This document shows, piece after piece, positions 34,367 to 46,493 of a DNA stretch of 64,000 nucleotides. Positions within the stretch are counted from its first letter, which is position 1; each line of letters starts with the position of its first letter. The position numbers and the translations under genes are program-made. The DNA is from Arthrobacter sp. E3. GTDB lineage: Bacteria; Actinomycetota; Actinomycetes; Actinomycetales; Micrococcaceae. The notes beneath the pieces are model-generated. The model worked only from the letters and a program-made list of their open reading frames with translations, made no database searches and was not told the origin of the DNA. Location of the stretch: the NCBI RefSeq assembly GCF_017353415.1, contig NZ_JAFMPX010000010.1, forward strand, positions 33,346-97,345, given 5' to 3'.

Positions 34367-35533
34367 TTGACCTCCGTCAGTCTCGGCATGCCGCCATTGC
34401 CTCCGCCCGTGCTCGCACCCCGGCGCAAGACCCGGCAAATCAAGGTCGGCCCCGTGGGTGTGGGGTCGGATTCGCCCATCAGTGTGCAGTCCATGACCAC
34501 CACCCCCACCACTGACATAAACGGCACCCTGCAGCAAATTGCTGAATTGACGGCGTCCGGCTGCGATATTGTCCGTGTGGCCTGCCCGTCTCAGGACGAC
34601 GCCGAAGCACTGCCGATCATTGCCCGCAAGTCACAGATTCCCGTGATTGCAGACATTCACTTCCAGCCCAAGTATGTCTTTGCAGCGATTGAGGCCGGGT
34701 GTGCGGCTGTCCGAGTCAATCCGGGCAACATCCGTAAGTTTGATGACCAGGTCAAGGAAATCGCCAGGGCCGCCAAGGACCATGGTACTTCCATCCGGAT
34801 TGGCATCAACGCGGGTTCGTTGGAGCCTGGCATCATGAAGAAGTACGGCAAAGCCACTCCTGAAGCTCTGGTTGAGTCAGCTGTGTGGGAAGCGTCCTTG
34901 TTTGAAGAGCACGGGTTCCACGACTTCAAAATTTCTGTCAAGCACAATGACCCCGTCATCATGGTTGCCGCATACGAGATGCTCGCTGAGCAGGGCGACT
35001 GGCCCCTGCACCTCGGCGTCACTGAGGCGGGCCCTGCCTTCCAAGGCACCATCAAGTCCGCCGTGGCCTTCGGCGCCCTACTGTCCAAGGGCATCGGCGA
35101 TACCATCCGTGTATCCCTGTCCGCTCCGCCGGTTGAGGAAATCAAGGTCGGCAACCAGATCCTGCAGTCGCTGAATCTGCGTCCGCGCAAGCTGGAAATT
35201 GTTTCCTGTCCCTCGTGCGGCCGCGCACAGGTCGACGTGTACAAGCTGGCAGAGGAAGTCACCGCCGGACTTGAAGGCATGGAAGTTCCCTTGCGCGTGG
35301 CCGTCATGGGCTGCGTCGTCAATGGTCCTGGTGAAGCGCGGGAAGCTGACCTCGGTGTGGCGTCGGGCAACGGCAAGGGACAGATCTTTGTGAAGGGAAA
35401 AGTCATCAAGACTGTTCCTGAAGACCAAATTGTTGAGACACTAATTGAAGAAGCAATGAGGCTTGCCGAAGAGATGGAGTCCGAAGCGGATGACACGAAT
35501 CTCAAGGGTGGCCCCGTGGTTAACGTTTCCTAG
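34367..35533 (+). CDS. ispG: 4-hydroxy-3-methylbut-2-enyl diphosphate synthase
   Basis: This 388-residue iron-sulfur enzyme converts MEcPP to HMBPP, the sixth step of the MEP pathway. The TIM-barrel half has [31 protein letters not shown], and the cluster half has [10 protein letters not shown] and [14 protein letters not shown], which hold the cluster cysteines. A TTG start at 34367 is chosen because AAGGAG lies 7 nt upstream and relatives start at [12 protein letters not shown] at 34346 is in frame but would place that site inside the gene. Confidence 0.96.
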   Translation: MTSVSLGMPPLPPPVLAPRRKTRQIKVGPVGVGSDSPISVQSMTTTPTTDINGTLQQIAELTASGCDIVRVACPSQDDAEALPIIARKSQIPVIADIHFQPKYVFAAIEAGCAAVRVNPGNIRKFDDQVKEIARAAKDHGTSIRIGINAGSLEPGIMKKYGKATPEALVESAVWEASLFEEHGFHDFKISVKHNDPVIMVAAYEMLAEQGDWPLHLGVTEAGPAFQGTIKSAVAFGALLSKGIGDTIRVSLSAPPVEEIKVGNQILQSLNLRPRKLEIVSCPSCGRAQVDVYKLAEEVTAGLEGMEVPLRVAVMGCVVNGPGEAREADLGVASGNGKGQIFVKGKVIKTVPEDQIVETLIEEAMRLAEEMESEADDTNLKGGPVVNVS

Positions 35534-36383
35534 CGGAACCCGCCGTGAACCGGTGCGCGTCCTAGTCCACGGGGACACGGGCGCGCTCCGGACTCTGATC
35601 GCACGCGACCGCGTTGCAAACGTCTTCGTTGACTCCTTGGTAAGCCAGAACAACAGCGCAGTGCCTTCTTTCCCAGGCTCCGTCATACTGGGCCATTTCA
35701 TGGACGACGGCGTGACGCTGGATGCCGCCTGCTGGGTGGGTTCCAACGTGGTTCCCATTGAAGCAAATAGCGAACAAGCTGAAGATTTTGGTCGATGGAT
35801 TGTAGCGCACTGGCAGCCGCACGCGTCCATTTTTGGTCCTGCCGACGCCACCCTTTCCCTTTTGAGGGTGCTGGAGCAGGTCGGCATCCAGGCTCAGGAG
35901 GTTCGTGCCAACCAGCCGCTTCTGAGTATTTCCGGCACGCCGCTACTGCCCCCAAATTCTTCGCTGGCAGTGAGTAAAACCGCACAGTTCAATGAAATCC
36001 TTGACGCTGCAGCCGCCATGTTTGAAGAAGAGGTGGGTTACTCCCCTTTTCTGGGTGGTGAGGAAAACTACCGCCGCCGTGTTGCATGGTTGATTAGCCA
36101 TGGCCATTCCTTCAGCCACCAAGGCCTTTTTGGGGAAGTTATCTTCAAAGCTGATCTGGGGGCTGTGACACAGTTCGCCACCCAGGTGCAAGGGGTGTGG
36201 ATGAACCCCGACTACAGGGGAATGGGGCTCAGCGCAGCATACATGTCTGCCGTGGTGCTGCTGGCCCAGGCCCACGCGCCGATCACCAGTTTGTATGTCA
36301 ACGACTACAACACCCGGGCCAGGGCACTCTACAAGCATGTCGGCTTTGAACAGGTGGGCACCTTCGCCACCGTCCTGTTTTAG
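35490..36383 (+). CDS. GNAT acetyltransferase with DUF4081 N-terminal domain
   Basis: This protein of about 297 residues has a DUF4081 region ([24 protein letters not shown] onward) and a C-terminal GNAT domain, with the acetyl-CoA loop [20 protein letters not shown] and [24 protein letters not shown] near the end. The pair is typical in Actinobacteria directly after ispG. The start is uncertain: ATG 35490 overlaps ispG by 44 bp, while a GTG at 35553 would avoid the overlap and still include the domain. The substrate is unknown. Confidence 0.85.
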   Translation: MTRISRVAPWLTFPSGTRREPVRVLVHGDTGALRTLIARDRVANVFVDSLVSQNNSAVPSFPGSVILGHFMDDGVTLDAACWVGSNVVPIEANSEQAEDFGRWIVAHWQPHASIFGPADATLSLLRVLEQVGIQAQEVRANQPLLSISGTPLLPPNSSLAVSKTAQFNEILDAAAAMFEEEVGYSPFLGGEENYRRRVAWLISHGHSFSHQGLFGEVIFKADLGAVTQFATQVQGVWMNPDYRGMGLSAAYMSAVVLLAQAHAPITSLYVNDYNTRARALYKHVGFEQVGTFATVLF

Positions 36384-36400
36384 TCCCGCACAAGTCCAAC

Positions 36401-36417
36401 GCCACCTCTGCGGTGGC
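36401..36417. terminator. Short hairpin after the GNAT gene
   Basis: GCCACC and GGTGGC form a 6-bp stem with a 5-base loop, 17 bp after the acetyltransferase stop. It has no T-tract. It is the only structure seen in the 234-bp gap before the fadH-type gene. Confidence 0.3.
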
Positions 36418-36617
36418 ACGAACCCTGTGCTCTGAACTGAGGGAGTATTCTCGAAGCCCTGATGAGACTTGACTGAATTCAAGGATCTTCCTCCCCACGT
36501 GCCGCACTTGTTCCACCACGCCTGCATGGATGCCTTGGCTCCGCAATCAAGTCGTGTAACGCACGTCACCCAATTCGCGCTACGCTTGTGCAACTTGTTG
36601 CGAAAGGGAGTGCTTGA

Positions 36618-38645
<2,028 letters not shown>

Positions 38646-39179
38646 ATGTCCCTGACCCAGGCGATCCTGACGTCCTTGTTGGAAATGCCGTGCTCGGGGG
38701 CCGAATTGGCGCGGCGCTTTGATAAATCGCTGGGATATTTTTGGCAGGCCACGCACCAGCAGATATACCGGGAGTTGGGGTCGATGGAGCGAGACGGGCT
38801 GATAGCGGCGTACGGGCTACCCACGGCTCGTGGCCGGCAACGACATTTCACCGTGCTGGCCCCGGGGCGGGAGATGCTGCAAGTCTGGTGTTCCGGGGAG
38901 GGGGAACTGCGCCCCATCCGTGACGAACTCTTGCTGCGGATGCGTGCCGCCGCCGTGTTGGGGACGGTGGATATTGCTGCTGAGATGCGCCGGCAGCAGA
39001 GCCTGCACCGGGATGTTCTTGCCCGCTATGAAGCCATTGAACGGCACGATTTTCCTCTCGGGATACAGCGTTCCACAGCTGATGAATTGCAATGGGCCGT
39101 GCTGCGTGCGGGGATTGTGTACGAGACTTCATGGCTGGCATGGTGCGAAGAAGTGCTGGAAGGGCCCGGTTTCCAATAG
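38646..39179 (+). CDS. PadR-family regulator
   Basis: This 177-residue regulator starts immediately after the fadH-type stop (TAA-ATG). The winged helix at about residues 1-80 is typical: AILTSLLEMPCSGAELARRFD, then FWQATHQQIYRELGSMERDGLI and the wing GRQRHFTVLAPGREML. The C-terminal part is a helical dimer region ending EVLEGPGFQ. Being encoded directly behind the reductase, it probably responds to the same unsaturated or aromatic compounds. Confidence 0.9.
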   Translation: MSLTQAILTSLLEMPCSGAELARRFDKSLGYFWQATHQQIYRELGSMERDGLIAAYGLPTARGRQRHFTVLAPGREMLQVWCSGEGELRPIRDELLLRMRAAAVLGTVDIAAEMRRQQSLHRDVLARYEAIERHDFPLGIQRSTADELQWAVLRAGIVYETSWLAWCEEVLEGPGFQ

Positions 39180-39291
39180 CCACGCGGCGCGGGCGGATAG
39201 AGGTTGTGCCTGCTGTCATCTTGCCTGCGGTGTCGGCGCAGCGGATACTGGGTAACGCGGCAGGGCACGGTGCCCCATCGGAGAATGGACT

Positions 39292-40459
39292 ATGCACATG
39301 GCGGTCACCACCAGCATCTCCCCGGTTCAGTTCGACGTGAATTCGTCTCTCAGCACCGCACAACGGCAGACCCAGGGCCAGGCAGCAAGAGATCGTATCC
39401 ACCCGGCCCAACTCGGAGACTGGAATCCGCAGAGCCGCGGCCACGACGCACTGGAGACTATCCTGGCCCAGAGCGCTATTCGGCAAAGTGATTTGCTGCC
39501 CATCCGCCACGGCCGCATGTCGGCATCTGCCTGGACCTACTACCGCGGGGCGGCAGCCGTTGCGGCAGCAGATCTTGGATCACGGCCGAACAGCGGGCTG
39601 ACCGTTCAGATATGCGGGGATGCGCACATCCTCAATTTCGGATTGTGGGCCACCCCCGAGCGCAATCTCTCCTTTGACCTTCGTGATTTTGATGAGACTC
39701 TGCCCGGGCCTTTCGAATGGGACGTGTCGCGCCTCGTCGCCAGCATCGTGGTCCTGGCCAGGGACTCGGGCCTGAAACAGACTGTGGCGGACAGGGCGGT
39801 TGCAGCATGCCTTGCCGCATATCGGGCCCGGATGGCCAAGTACAGCACTGCCAAACAGCTGGATATTTGGTATGACAAGGTGACAGTTGACGATCTGATC
39901 GGCGTCTTCACCACCAAGGACCAGAAGCGTGCCAGTTCGTTGGAGGAAGACCGGCGACACCTGTTGGATGGCTTCACACCGCAGGATGCCGTCCAACAGA
40001 TCGTCGGCATTGGTAGTGTGGGCATGCGGGTCTACCTGCTGCTGCTCAACGGATGCCATGACAACGATCCGCTGTTCCTGCAGATCAAGCAGGCCGGGCC
40101 ATCCGTGTACGAGCCGTTCGCCGGGGCCAGCGTGCACACAAACCACGGCCAGCGGGTGGTGGCGGGGCAGCGGCTGATCCAGAGCGCCACTGGCATCTTC
40201 GTGGGTTGGATCTCAGCGCAGGGATTCGACTTCTACGTTAGGCAGTTCCGCGACATGAAGGTCATTGCCGACGCCGAGTTTCTCGCCCCACGCCCGTAGC
40301 GGTGACCCGACCGCCATCAACGCCTGCATCGGGAAGGGCCGAAAGTTTGATGAGGCACTCGGCCAATTCGCGGTGGCCTACGCCGACCAGACTGCCATTG
40401 ATCACCAGCAACTCGTCGCTGCCGTGAAGTCCGGTGCCATACCCAGCGCACTGGGCTAG
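39292..40459 (+). pseudogene. DUF2252-family protein, frame broken near the C terminus
   Basis: The first frame encodes 335 residues of a DUF2252 kinase-like protein (RMSASAWTYYRGAA, VQICGDAHILNFGLWATPERNLSFDLRDFDETLPGPFEWD, DFYVRQFRDMK) and stops at 40299. The next frame at once continues HARSGDPTAINACIGKGRKFDEALGQFAVAYADQTAIDHQQLV, which is the normal C terminus of the family. About 20 residues that join FLAPR to HARSGD in relatives are missing, so a small deletion with a frame change is likely. DUF2252 proteins resemble APH-type kinases and their role is not established. Confidence 0.82.
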
Positions 40460-40462
40460 GGG

Positions 40463-40735
40463 CTAGCGGCTGGCTTCCTGCTGTTCGTTGGCCTGGGTGG
40501 TGACCTGTTGCTCCGTGGCTTTGAGCATGGCTGCGGTCTGCGCAATGACAGGAGCGTAGGAGGATTGCCACGCATGCCGGAAGACAAACGCGTCAGGCCC
40601 CTCCCAACGCAAGCGCGAGGTGATGCGGGCGTTCAGTTCCTGCGTGATAGTCAGCAGGACTGTGTGGGCGCGGTCAAGATCCTGCGCGAAATGGTGCAAC
40701 TCCTCCGGGTCTGCGCCGTATAGGCCAGTGCTCAT
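40463..40735 (-). CDS. WXG100-like small helical protein
   Basis: This 90-residue all-helical protein has the WXG100-like core RLRWEGPDAFVFRHAW at about residues 40-55, between two helices with heptad character. That shape matches ESAT-6-type targets of type VII secretion. The ATG at 40735 follows GGGAG and gives the normal length; an upstream ATG would add 12 residues. No EssC, EccC or polymorphic toxin gene is near, so the partner system must be elsewhere or absent. Confidence 0.65.
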   Translation of the reverse strand: MSTGLYGADPEELHHFAQDLDRAHTVLLTITQELNARITSRLRWEGPDAFVFRHAWQSSYAPVIAQTAAMLKATEQQVTTQANEQQEASR

Positions 40736-40838
40736 TGCTTCTCCCACGTTTGCCTCATTGAACAGCCTCAACCCTAGTTTGCAGGGTGGGTGGCATGCGA
40801 TGGGCAGGGCTCCCCATGGACGGGACCTCTGGACCCGG

Positions 40839-40886
40839 CCACTGCACTTACCGAGTGCGGCGCCACTGCACTTACCGAGTGCGGCG
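40839..40886. repeat. Tandem duplication of a 24-bp hairpin unit
   Basis: The 24-bp unit beginning CCACTGCACTTACCGAGTGC occurs twice in a row (40839-40862 and 40863-40886). Each copy contains the inverted repeat GCACT-TACCG-AGTGC. The right copy holds the last codons and stop of the ABC permease, and the left copy repeats that same end and stop just beyond the gene. Confidence 0.9.
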
Positions 40887-41627
40887 CCGCAATGTCAGTG
40901 ACGCCAGCAGCAGGCCTGCCACAACAAACGCAGCCACCACCACCAAATCCGTGACCAATGAAGAGGTGGGATCGGCATGACCGGCGACTTCCTGCAAACC
41001 GTGAACGGCATAGCTCAACGGCATGATGTTGGAAAGGGCCTCCAAGACGCCGTTCATTTGCGCCCTCGCCACAAAGAGCCCGCACAGCAGAATTTGCGGG
41101 ATGACCACCACCGGCATGAACTGCACGGCCTGAAACTCAGTGGTGGCAAAGGCGGAACAGAGCAGCCCCAAGGCTACGCCAAGCACCGCCGTCAACACGG
41201 AAATCAGTACCACCCAGCCCGCATTGCCAGCAATCTTCAACCCAAAGATCCAATATGCCGTTCCCGTTGCGACCAGTGCCTGCAGGGCCGCCATGATGGA
41301 AAACGCCAGTGCGTAGCCAAAAAGCAGGTCGGCCTTGTGGACGGGCGTGGTCAGCAGGCGTTCCAGCGTTCCAGAGATCCTCTCGCGCAACATGGTGATG
41401 GACGTGACCAGGAACATGACCACAAACGGGAAGATGCCCAACATCATCAACCCCACCCTGTCAAAGGTGCGTGGCACGCTGGGAGCCAATATTTCATTTT
41501 CGTACAGCCAGTACACCAGGGCCAACAGCAATGACGGAACCACCAGGATCAAGGCGATGCTGCGCGGGTCGCCCTTGAGCTGGCGCAGCACGCGCAGGCA
41601 TGTGGACCACATCATGGCGACGTTCAC
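40872..41627 (-). CDS. ABC-2 type transporter permease
   Basis: This 251-residue protein has six membrane helices and the ABC-2 pattern, with FVMFLVTSITMLRERISGTLERLLTTPVHKADLLFGYALAF at about residues 53-93 and a C-terminal helix set (GVLEALSNIMPLSYAVHGLQEVAGH). Such permeases export drugs, lipids or polyketides. Its gene overlaps the ATPase gene by 4 bp (41624-41627), and its last codons lie in a duplicated 24-bp unit. The substrate is not predictable. Confidence 0.92.
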   Translation of the reverse strand: MNVAMMWSTCLRVLRQLKGDPRSIALILVVPSLLLALVYWLYENEILAPSVPRTFDRVGLMMLGIFPFVVMFLVTSITMLRERISGTLERLLTTPVHKADLLFGYALAFSIMAALQALVATGTAYWIFGLKIAGNAGWVVLISVLTAVLGVALGLLCSAFATTEFQAVQFMPVVVIPQILLCGLFVARAQMNGVLEALSNIMPLSYAVHGLQEVAGHADPTSSLVTDLVVVAAFVVAGLLLASLTLRRRTR

Positions 41628-42439
41628 GAGGCCGCCTCGGAGCCGGCGGCATCAGCTTCGGCTGCCCGGATTAGACGCAGAAAAGCCAGTTCAAGGTCGT
41701 CGGTGTCGCCGCGTTGGCGCAATTGAGCCGGTGTGAGCTGCGCCAAAAGCATGCCCCCGCGCAACAGCAGCAGCGAATCACAGTGCCCCGCCTCCTCCAT
41801 GACGTGGCTGGAGATCAACAGCGTGGTGCCCTCCGCAGCCATGGCCGAAAACTGGCCCCACAATTCAGCCCGCAGCACTGGGTCCAAGCCCACAGTCGGC
41901 TCATCCAGGACCAGAAGTTTGGGCTTGCCCACCAGCGCGCACGCCAGCGATACCCGGCTGAACTGTCCACCGGAAAGCTTGGATGCCTTGCGCGTGGCCA
42001 AATCCGCAAGCCCGACGGCGGTCAGCACAGCACCGGCGTCCTCTCGGCTGCCACCGTGCACCGATGCAAAATACCGCAGGTTGTCCAACACGCTCAGATC
42101 CGGGTAGACGCTGGGCGCTTGGGTGACGTAGCCGACGTCGTGCCTGTTCCTCGGATCGCCTGCCGGGCGGCCCAACACGGTGAGCGTGCCGGCGGTGATC
42201 GTTTGCACCCCGACCAAGGCACGCATGAAGGTGGTCTTGCCACTTCCCGAAGGGCCGAGCAAACCTGTGATTCGGCCCTCCGGAATATTGCAGGAAATGT
42301 TGGCCAGGACCTGCTTTTTACCGCGGAACACGCGCAGACCCTCCACACTGACGCCCATAGAACCGCCAGCGCCCGAAGGGTCGGCAGGCATGGGGGCAAA
42401 GGGCGGCTCTGGGACTGGCATTGTGGCTCTGTGGGACAT
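41624..42439 (-). CDS. ABC transporter ATP-binding protein
   Basis: This 271-residue ATPase energises the ABC-2 permease encoded after it. It has Walker [10 protein letters not shown] at about residues 61-69, the signature [32 protein letters not shown] with Walker B at about 156-187, and the H-loop SSHVMEE. The first 28 residues are Pro-rich and an internal ATG could be the true start. It is divergent from proS with a 197-bp gap. Confidence 0.93.
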   Translation of the reverse strand: MSHRATMPVPEPPFAPMPADPSGAGGSMGVSVEGLRVFRGKKQVLANISCNIPEGRITGLLGPSGSGKTTFMRALVGVQTITAGTLTVLGRPAGDPRNRHDVGYVTQAPSVYPDLSVLDNLRYFASVHGGSREDAGAVLTAVGLADLATRKASKLSGGQFSRVSLACALVGKPKLLVLDEPTVGLDPVLRAELWGQFSAMAAEGTTLLISSHVMEEAGHCDSLLLLRGGMLLAQLTPAQLRQRGDTDDLELAFLRLIRAAEADAAGSEAAS

Positions 42440-42636
42440 GCTGGCTCCAAGCTGCCGGTTCCGGTGCTGTCACCATCAAACTAGACCCGGCCGTGGATGC
42501 TGTCCAACATCGCAGGGGCCTGATGGAACTCCCCGGGGAGCAGGTGTGCCAGCAGGGCCTGCGAACCGGTACATTAGTACCTGTCCGCCTGAACTTACGG
42601 CGGCACCCACCCACTTCAAGAAATGGAAGATTCCGC

Positions 42637-44430
42637 GTGGCACTTCGCCTTTCCACCCTCTTTCTACGCACCCTGCGTGAAGACCCCGTCGACGCCGAGG
42701 TTGACAGCCACAAACTCCTGCTGCGTGCCGGCTACATCCGCCGTGCCGCCCCGGGTATCTACACGTGGCTGCCACTGGGCCTGCGTGTGCTGCGCAAGGT
42801 GGAGGCCATTGTGCGCGAGGAGATGGACGCGATCGGCGCCCAGGAAGTCCATTTCCCGGCACTGCTGCCCAAGGAACCGTATGAAGTGACCAACCGCTGG
42901 CTCGAGTACGGCGACGGCATCTTCCGTCTGCAGGACCGCAAGGGTGCCGACTACCTGCTGGCGCCCACGCACGAGGAAATGTTCACGCTGCTGGTCAAGG
43001 ACCTGTACTCCTCCTACAAGGACCTGCCGCTGAGCCTGTACCAGATTCAGAACAAGTACCGCGACGAGGCCCGTCCCCGCGCGGGCCTGCTGCGCGGGCG
43101 TGAGTTCATTATGAAGGACTCCTACTCCTTTGACATTGACGACGCCGGACTCGACGCCAGCTACATGGCCCACCGAGGTGCCTACTTGCGTATTTTCGAA
43201 CGCCTGGGCTTGGAAGTGGTCCCTGTCGCCGCCACTGCCGGCGCCATGGGCGGTTCAAAGAGCGAAGAGTTCCTGCACCCAGTGGCCATTGGCGAGGACA
43301 CCTTTGTGCGTTCGGCTGGCGGCTATGCCGCCAACGTTGAAGCCGTCACCACCGTGGTCCCTGCTGACATTGACTACGCCAACGCCCCCGCGGCCGTGGT
43401 TCGCGAGACCCCTGACTCTGCCACGATCGAGGCCCTTGTCGCCACCGCCAACGAGCTGGCACCGCGAGCAGAGGGACCATGGACAGCTGCGGACACGCTC
43501 AAGAACGTGGTACTGGCTGTGGACCTGCCCACCGGTGAGCGCCAGCTGGTGGTTGTGGCACTGCCCGGGGACCGCGACGTTGACCTCAAGCGCATTGAAG
43601 CCAACATTGGCATGCACTTGAGCATTGGCGGGGAAGTGGGTGTTGAACCGGCCGGCGAAGCCGATCTGCGCAAGCACCCCGGCCTGGTCAAGGGCTACAT
43701 GGGCCCCGGACAGTCCCTGGATGCCGCAGTCCTTGGCACGGAAGGTGCCATGAAACTGCTGTTCCTGGTGGACCCGCGCATCGTACCCGGCACCACCTGG
43801 ATCGCTGGAGCCAACGAAGACGGCAAGCACGTCTTCGGGCTGGTCGCCGGGCGTGACTTCAGCTGGGACGGCACCATTGAATCAGCACAGGTGCGCGAAG
43901 GCGACCCTGCCCCCGACGGATCAGGTCCCCTGGAAACGGCTCGCGGCATTGAAATGGGCCACATCTTCGCCCTGGGCCGCAACTATGCGCAGGCCTTGGG
44001 CTTGAAGGTCCTGGACAAGAACGGCAAGCTGGCCGTTGTCACCATGGGCTCCTACGGCATCGGCATCACCCGCGCCGTGGCAGCCCTGGCTGAATCGAAC
44101 CACGACGACAAGGGCCTGATCTGGCCCGCCAACGTGGCTCCGGCCGACGTCCACGTCGTGGCGGTGGGCCGTGGCGAGGAGATCTTTGAAGCAGCGGCCC
44201 AGCTAACGGGTGACCTTGAAAAAGCCGGCCTTGACGTCATTTACGACGACCGCGCCAAAGTTTCCCCCGGCGTGAAGTTCGGCGATGCCGAGCTCCTTGG
44301 CGTCCCCACGATCCTTGCCGTAGGGCGCGGATTGGCCGAAGGGCTCGTGGAAATCAAGAACCGCGCCACCGGCGTCGCTGAAAACGTTCCCGTGGCCGAG
44401 GCCGTGCAGTACATCCTGGACAAGCGCTAG
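42637..44430 (+). CDS. proS: Prolyl-tRNA synthetase
   Basis: This 597-residue class II synthetase charges tRNA-Pro. It starts [16 protein letters not shown], followed by [19 protein letters not shown] (motif 1 region), [28 protein letters not shown] (motif 2) and [16 protein letters not shown] (motif 3). An editing (YbaK-like) insertion lies at about residues 220-400. The GTG at 42637 matches the standard N terminus; the frame is open further upstream. No T-box or other riboswitch-like leader is visible before it. Confidence 0.97.
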   Translation: MALRLSTLFLRTLREDPVDAEVDSHKLLLRAGYIRRAAPGIYTWLPLGLRVLRKVEAIVREEMDAIGAQEVHFPALLPKEPYEVTNRWLEYGDGIFRLQDRKGADYLLAPTHEEMFTLLVKDLYSSYKDLPLSLYQIQNKYRDEARPRAGLLRGREFIMKDSYSFDIDDAGLDASYMAHRGAYLRIFERLGLEVVPVAATAGAMGGSKSEEFLHPVAIGEDTFVRSAGGYAANVEAVTTVVPADIDYANAPAAVVRETPDSATIEALVATANELAPRAEGPWTAADTLKNVVLAVDLPTGERQLVVVALPGDRDVDLKRIEANIGMHLSIGGEVGVEPAGEADLRKHPGLVKGYMGPGQSLDAAVLGTEGAMKLLFLVDPRIVPGTTWIAGANEDGKHVFGLVAGRDFSWDGTIESAQVREGDPAPDGSGPLETARGIEMGHIFALGRNYAQALGLKVLDKNGKLAVVTMGSYGIGITRAVAALAESNHDDKGLIWPANVAPADVHVVAVGRGEEIFEAAAQLTGDLEKAGLDVIYDDRAKVSPGVKFGDAELLGVPTILAVGRGLAEGLVEIKNRATGVAENVPVAEAVQYILDKR

Positions 44431-44555
44431 CCGCTCCACAAACCGGGGGTCGGTGGTGCCGGCGTTTTTCCATCCGGCTATCCGACCGACGGCCGTGGGC
44501 GGCCTTACGGTCTCCTTTACGCCGGACTACAAAAAACGCCGTCACCGCAGCCCGA

Positions 44556-44584
44556 GGGGTGGGCAGGCTAGGCTTGCCCACCCC
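44556..44584 (+). promoter_or_regulatory. Stem-loop in the leader of the TSUP permease gene
   Basis: GGGGTGGGCA and TGCCCACCCC form a perfect 10-bp stem with a 9-base loop, 13 bp before the permease ATG. It may be the proS terminator or a leader structure, or a DNA operator. There is no T-tract after it. Confidence 0.4.
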
Positions 44585-44597
44585 TAGATAGGAAAGC

Positions 44598-45419
44598 ATG
44601 ATTTCGGGCTTTGAGAACATCACCACAGCGACCATTTTTTTGATCCTGGTGGCCGGTTTTGCCGCCGGTTGGATCGACGCGGTGGTGGGCGGCGGGGGAC
44701 TGCTGCAGCTTCCGGTCTTGTTGATGATCCCGGGCATTACACCCATTCAAGCGCTGGCGACGAACAAGATGGGGTCAATTTTCGGCACAGCCACCAGCTC
44801 AGTCACGTACTACAAGCGGGTCAAGCCGGACATGCGCACGGCCCTGCCGATGGCCGGCGTTGCGCTGCTGGGAAGTCTGGGCGGGGCAGTGGTGGCAGCC
44901 AGTCTGCCAGGGTCCGTGTTCAAACCCATCATCGTGGCGGCACTCGTCGCGGTGCTGCTGTTCACGGCGTTCAAGCCCAACATCGGCGAACTGACGGCAC
45001 TGCGTCATACGGGCCGCAAACACTACGTCGTGGCGTGCGTCATTGGGCTGTTGATCGGCTTTTATGACGGCCTGATCGGCCCCGGCACCGGCTCGTTTTT
45101 GGTGATCGCCATGGTGGGGCTCATGGGCTATGCCTTCCTGGAAGCGAGCGCAAAGGCGAAAATCGTCAACTTGGCCACCAATGCCGGTGCTCTCATGTTC
45201 TTCCTCCCGCATGGTTCGCTGTTGTGGGGTGTGGGCCTGGCCGTGGGCGGGGCCAACATGGCTGGCGGCTACCTCGGCGCCCGCACAGCGGTGAAACAGG
45301 GCAGCAAGTTCATTCGGGTGGTCTTTTTGTTGGTGGTTGGCGCGCTTATCATCAAGCTCGGTGTGGACGTTTGGAACGAGAATCTGGCCCACGCAACCCT
45401 GAGCTGGTTCAACGGCTAG
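44598..45419 (+). CDS. TSUP (TauE/SafE) family permease
   Basis: This 273-residue membrane protein has about eight helices. The family pattern is G-x-I-D-A-V-V-G-G-G-G-L-L-Q-L-P near residues 24-39 and its repeat FYDGLIGPGTGSF at about 155-167. TauE/SafE members move sulfite, sulfoacetate or related anions across the membrane, and the direction and substrate here are unknown. Its stop overlaps the opposing kinase gene by 4 bp. Confidence 0.93.
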   Translation: MISGFENITTATIFLILVAGFAAGWIDAVVGGGGLLQLPVLLMIPGITPIQALATNKMGSIFGTATSSVTYYKRVKPDMRTALPMAGVALLGSLGGAVVAASLPGSVFKPIIVAALVAVLLFTAFKPNIGELTALRHTGRKHYVVACVIGLLIGFYDGLIGPGTGSFLVIAMVGLMGYAFLEASAKAKIVNLATNAGALMFFLPHGSLLWGVGLAVGGANMAGGYLGARTAVKQGSKFIRVVFLLVVGALIIKLGVDVWNENLAHATLSWFNG

Positions 45420-46408
45420 TAGAGCACGTCAAGCTCGTGCGCGGAGGGCAGGCCCGGAAGCGTCTTGGCCGCCAGTGTGCTGGCCACCCACAAGGAGCGT
45501 TGCGCATCGCGGGCATGCCCGGGCGATTCCAGATAGCTAAGGGTATTTTCCACCTCGCGCAGAATGGACCACGCCACGGCCAGCTCGGCATCCAGCCCGG
45601 CTGCGGCTGACAGTTCTGCGGCGCGACGCCGAAGCGCGGCTTCCGCGCCCCGCTGCGGCAAGTCATGAAGCCGGTTCCACAGGCAAGGCGCCACCGCATA
45701 CTCCGCATCACCCACCATTGCTTGCGGGTCTATCGCCAGGTAACTGTTGGATCCTCTGCGCGCCATCGCATTGAGGTAGTGAAGATCGGTGTGGATGAGG
45801 ACGTCGTTGTTGCTGCGCCGTGCCACCGACCCCCGTGTTTGGCACACCTCAAGTGCCGCCTCGAGCAGCCAGCCGGGAAAGGGTTCTCCTAGGTCATCCC
45901 AACGCTGCGGCAGTTCGTCGCAGTACCGTTCGGCGGTGGCGGCCACCTCCGGAAACTGCTGCCATTCAGGGCGGGCGTCAGGGCGAATGCTTATGTCACG
46001 CAGCAGTCCGCCCCACCGGACTATGGCTTCTTCAATGGGTAAATCCATCAGCGATCGGGTGTTGTCTAGGCGTTCAATGACCAGGGCACCCATCGACGAG
46101 TCGCTGTGCAGAAGCTGCACAGCGCCGCGGCCGCCCCACAACTGCAGGGCAACCGGTTCCAGCAGCGTCTCCTCGCAAGGGAACGACACTTTCAGCGCGG
46201 CTGCCGTTCCGTGCGCAGTCAGCACCGGAATCACAATGGCTGTATGCCCGTGCCACGGCAACTCTCCAACAGGCAGGTCCAGTGTCAGCCGCCACTGCTT
46301 CAGAGCCTCGCCGATCAACCCGGGCAACCGCCCCAGCCAACTGCGCCCCTCACGGCTTTGCCGGTGGCGCACCCCCACGGACTCGGGGATCTGAAGGTGA
46401 GTTGTCAC
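45416..46408 (-). CDS. APH(6)-type aminoglycoside phosphotransferase family kinase
   Basis: This 330-residue kinase resembles streptomycin 6-phosphotransferase and hydroxyurea phosphotransferase enzymes. LKVSFPCEETLLEPVALQLW is the N-lobe lysine region, LIHTDLHYLNAM near residue 205 is the catalytic loop, and AIDPQAMVGDAEYAVAPCLWNR is the metal loop and following helix. It is intact. Whether it gives antibiotic resistance is untested, since many chromosomal homologues act on other substrates. It converges with the TSUP permease gene. Confidence 0.88.
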   Translation of the reverse strand: MTTHLQIPESVGVRHRQSREGRSWLGRLPGLIGEALKQWRLTLDLPVGELPWHGHTAIVIPVLTAHGTAAALKVSFPCEETLLEPVALQLWGGRGAVQLLHSDSSMGALVIERLDNTRSLMDLPIEEAIVRWGGLLRDISIRPDARPEWQQFPEVAATAERYCDELPQRWDDLGEPFPGWLLEAALEVCQTRGSVARRSNNDVLIHTDLHYLNAMARRGSNSYLAIDPQAMVGDAEYAVAPCLWNRLHDLPQRGAEAALRRRAAELSAAAGLDAELAVAWSILREVENTLSYLESPGHARDAQRSLWVASTLAAKTLPGLPSAHELDVLY

Positions 46409-46493
46409 AACCCGAGCTTAGCCGGTGGCACCTAGGTGGGCCGGCGCCGTCGTACGTTCACAAGAAAGGGTTCATGGAAGGTTCGACGCCGGT

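Noticed and set aside
40839..40886. Two 24-bp repeats considered as CRISPR or an insertion-sequence end
   Set aside because: Only two directly adjacent copies, with no spacer, no cas gene and no transposase.
42440..42636. Possible T-box or riboswitch before proS
   Set aside because: No T-box core or specifier stem is visible, and the gap is shared with a divergent ABC gene.
45416..46408. Kinase considered as a definite antibiotic-resistance gene
   Set aside because: The APH(6) fold is clear, but chromosomal homologues have varied substrates and there is no mobile context.
46106..46435. Open frames antisense to the APH-type kinase
   Set aside because: Shadow frames with low-complexity composition and no ribosome-binding site.
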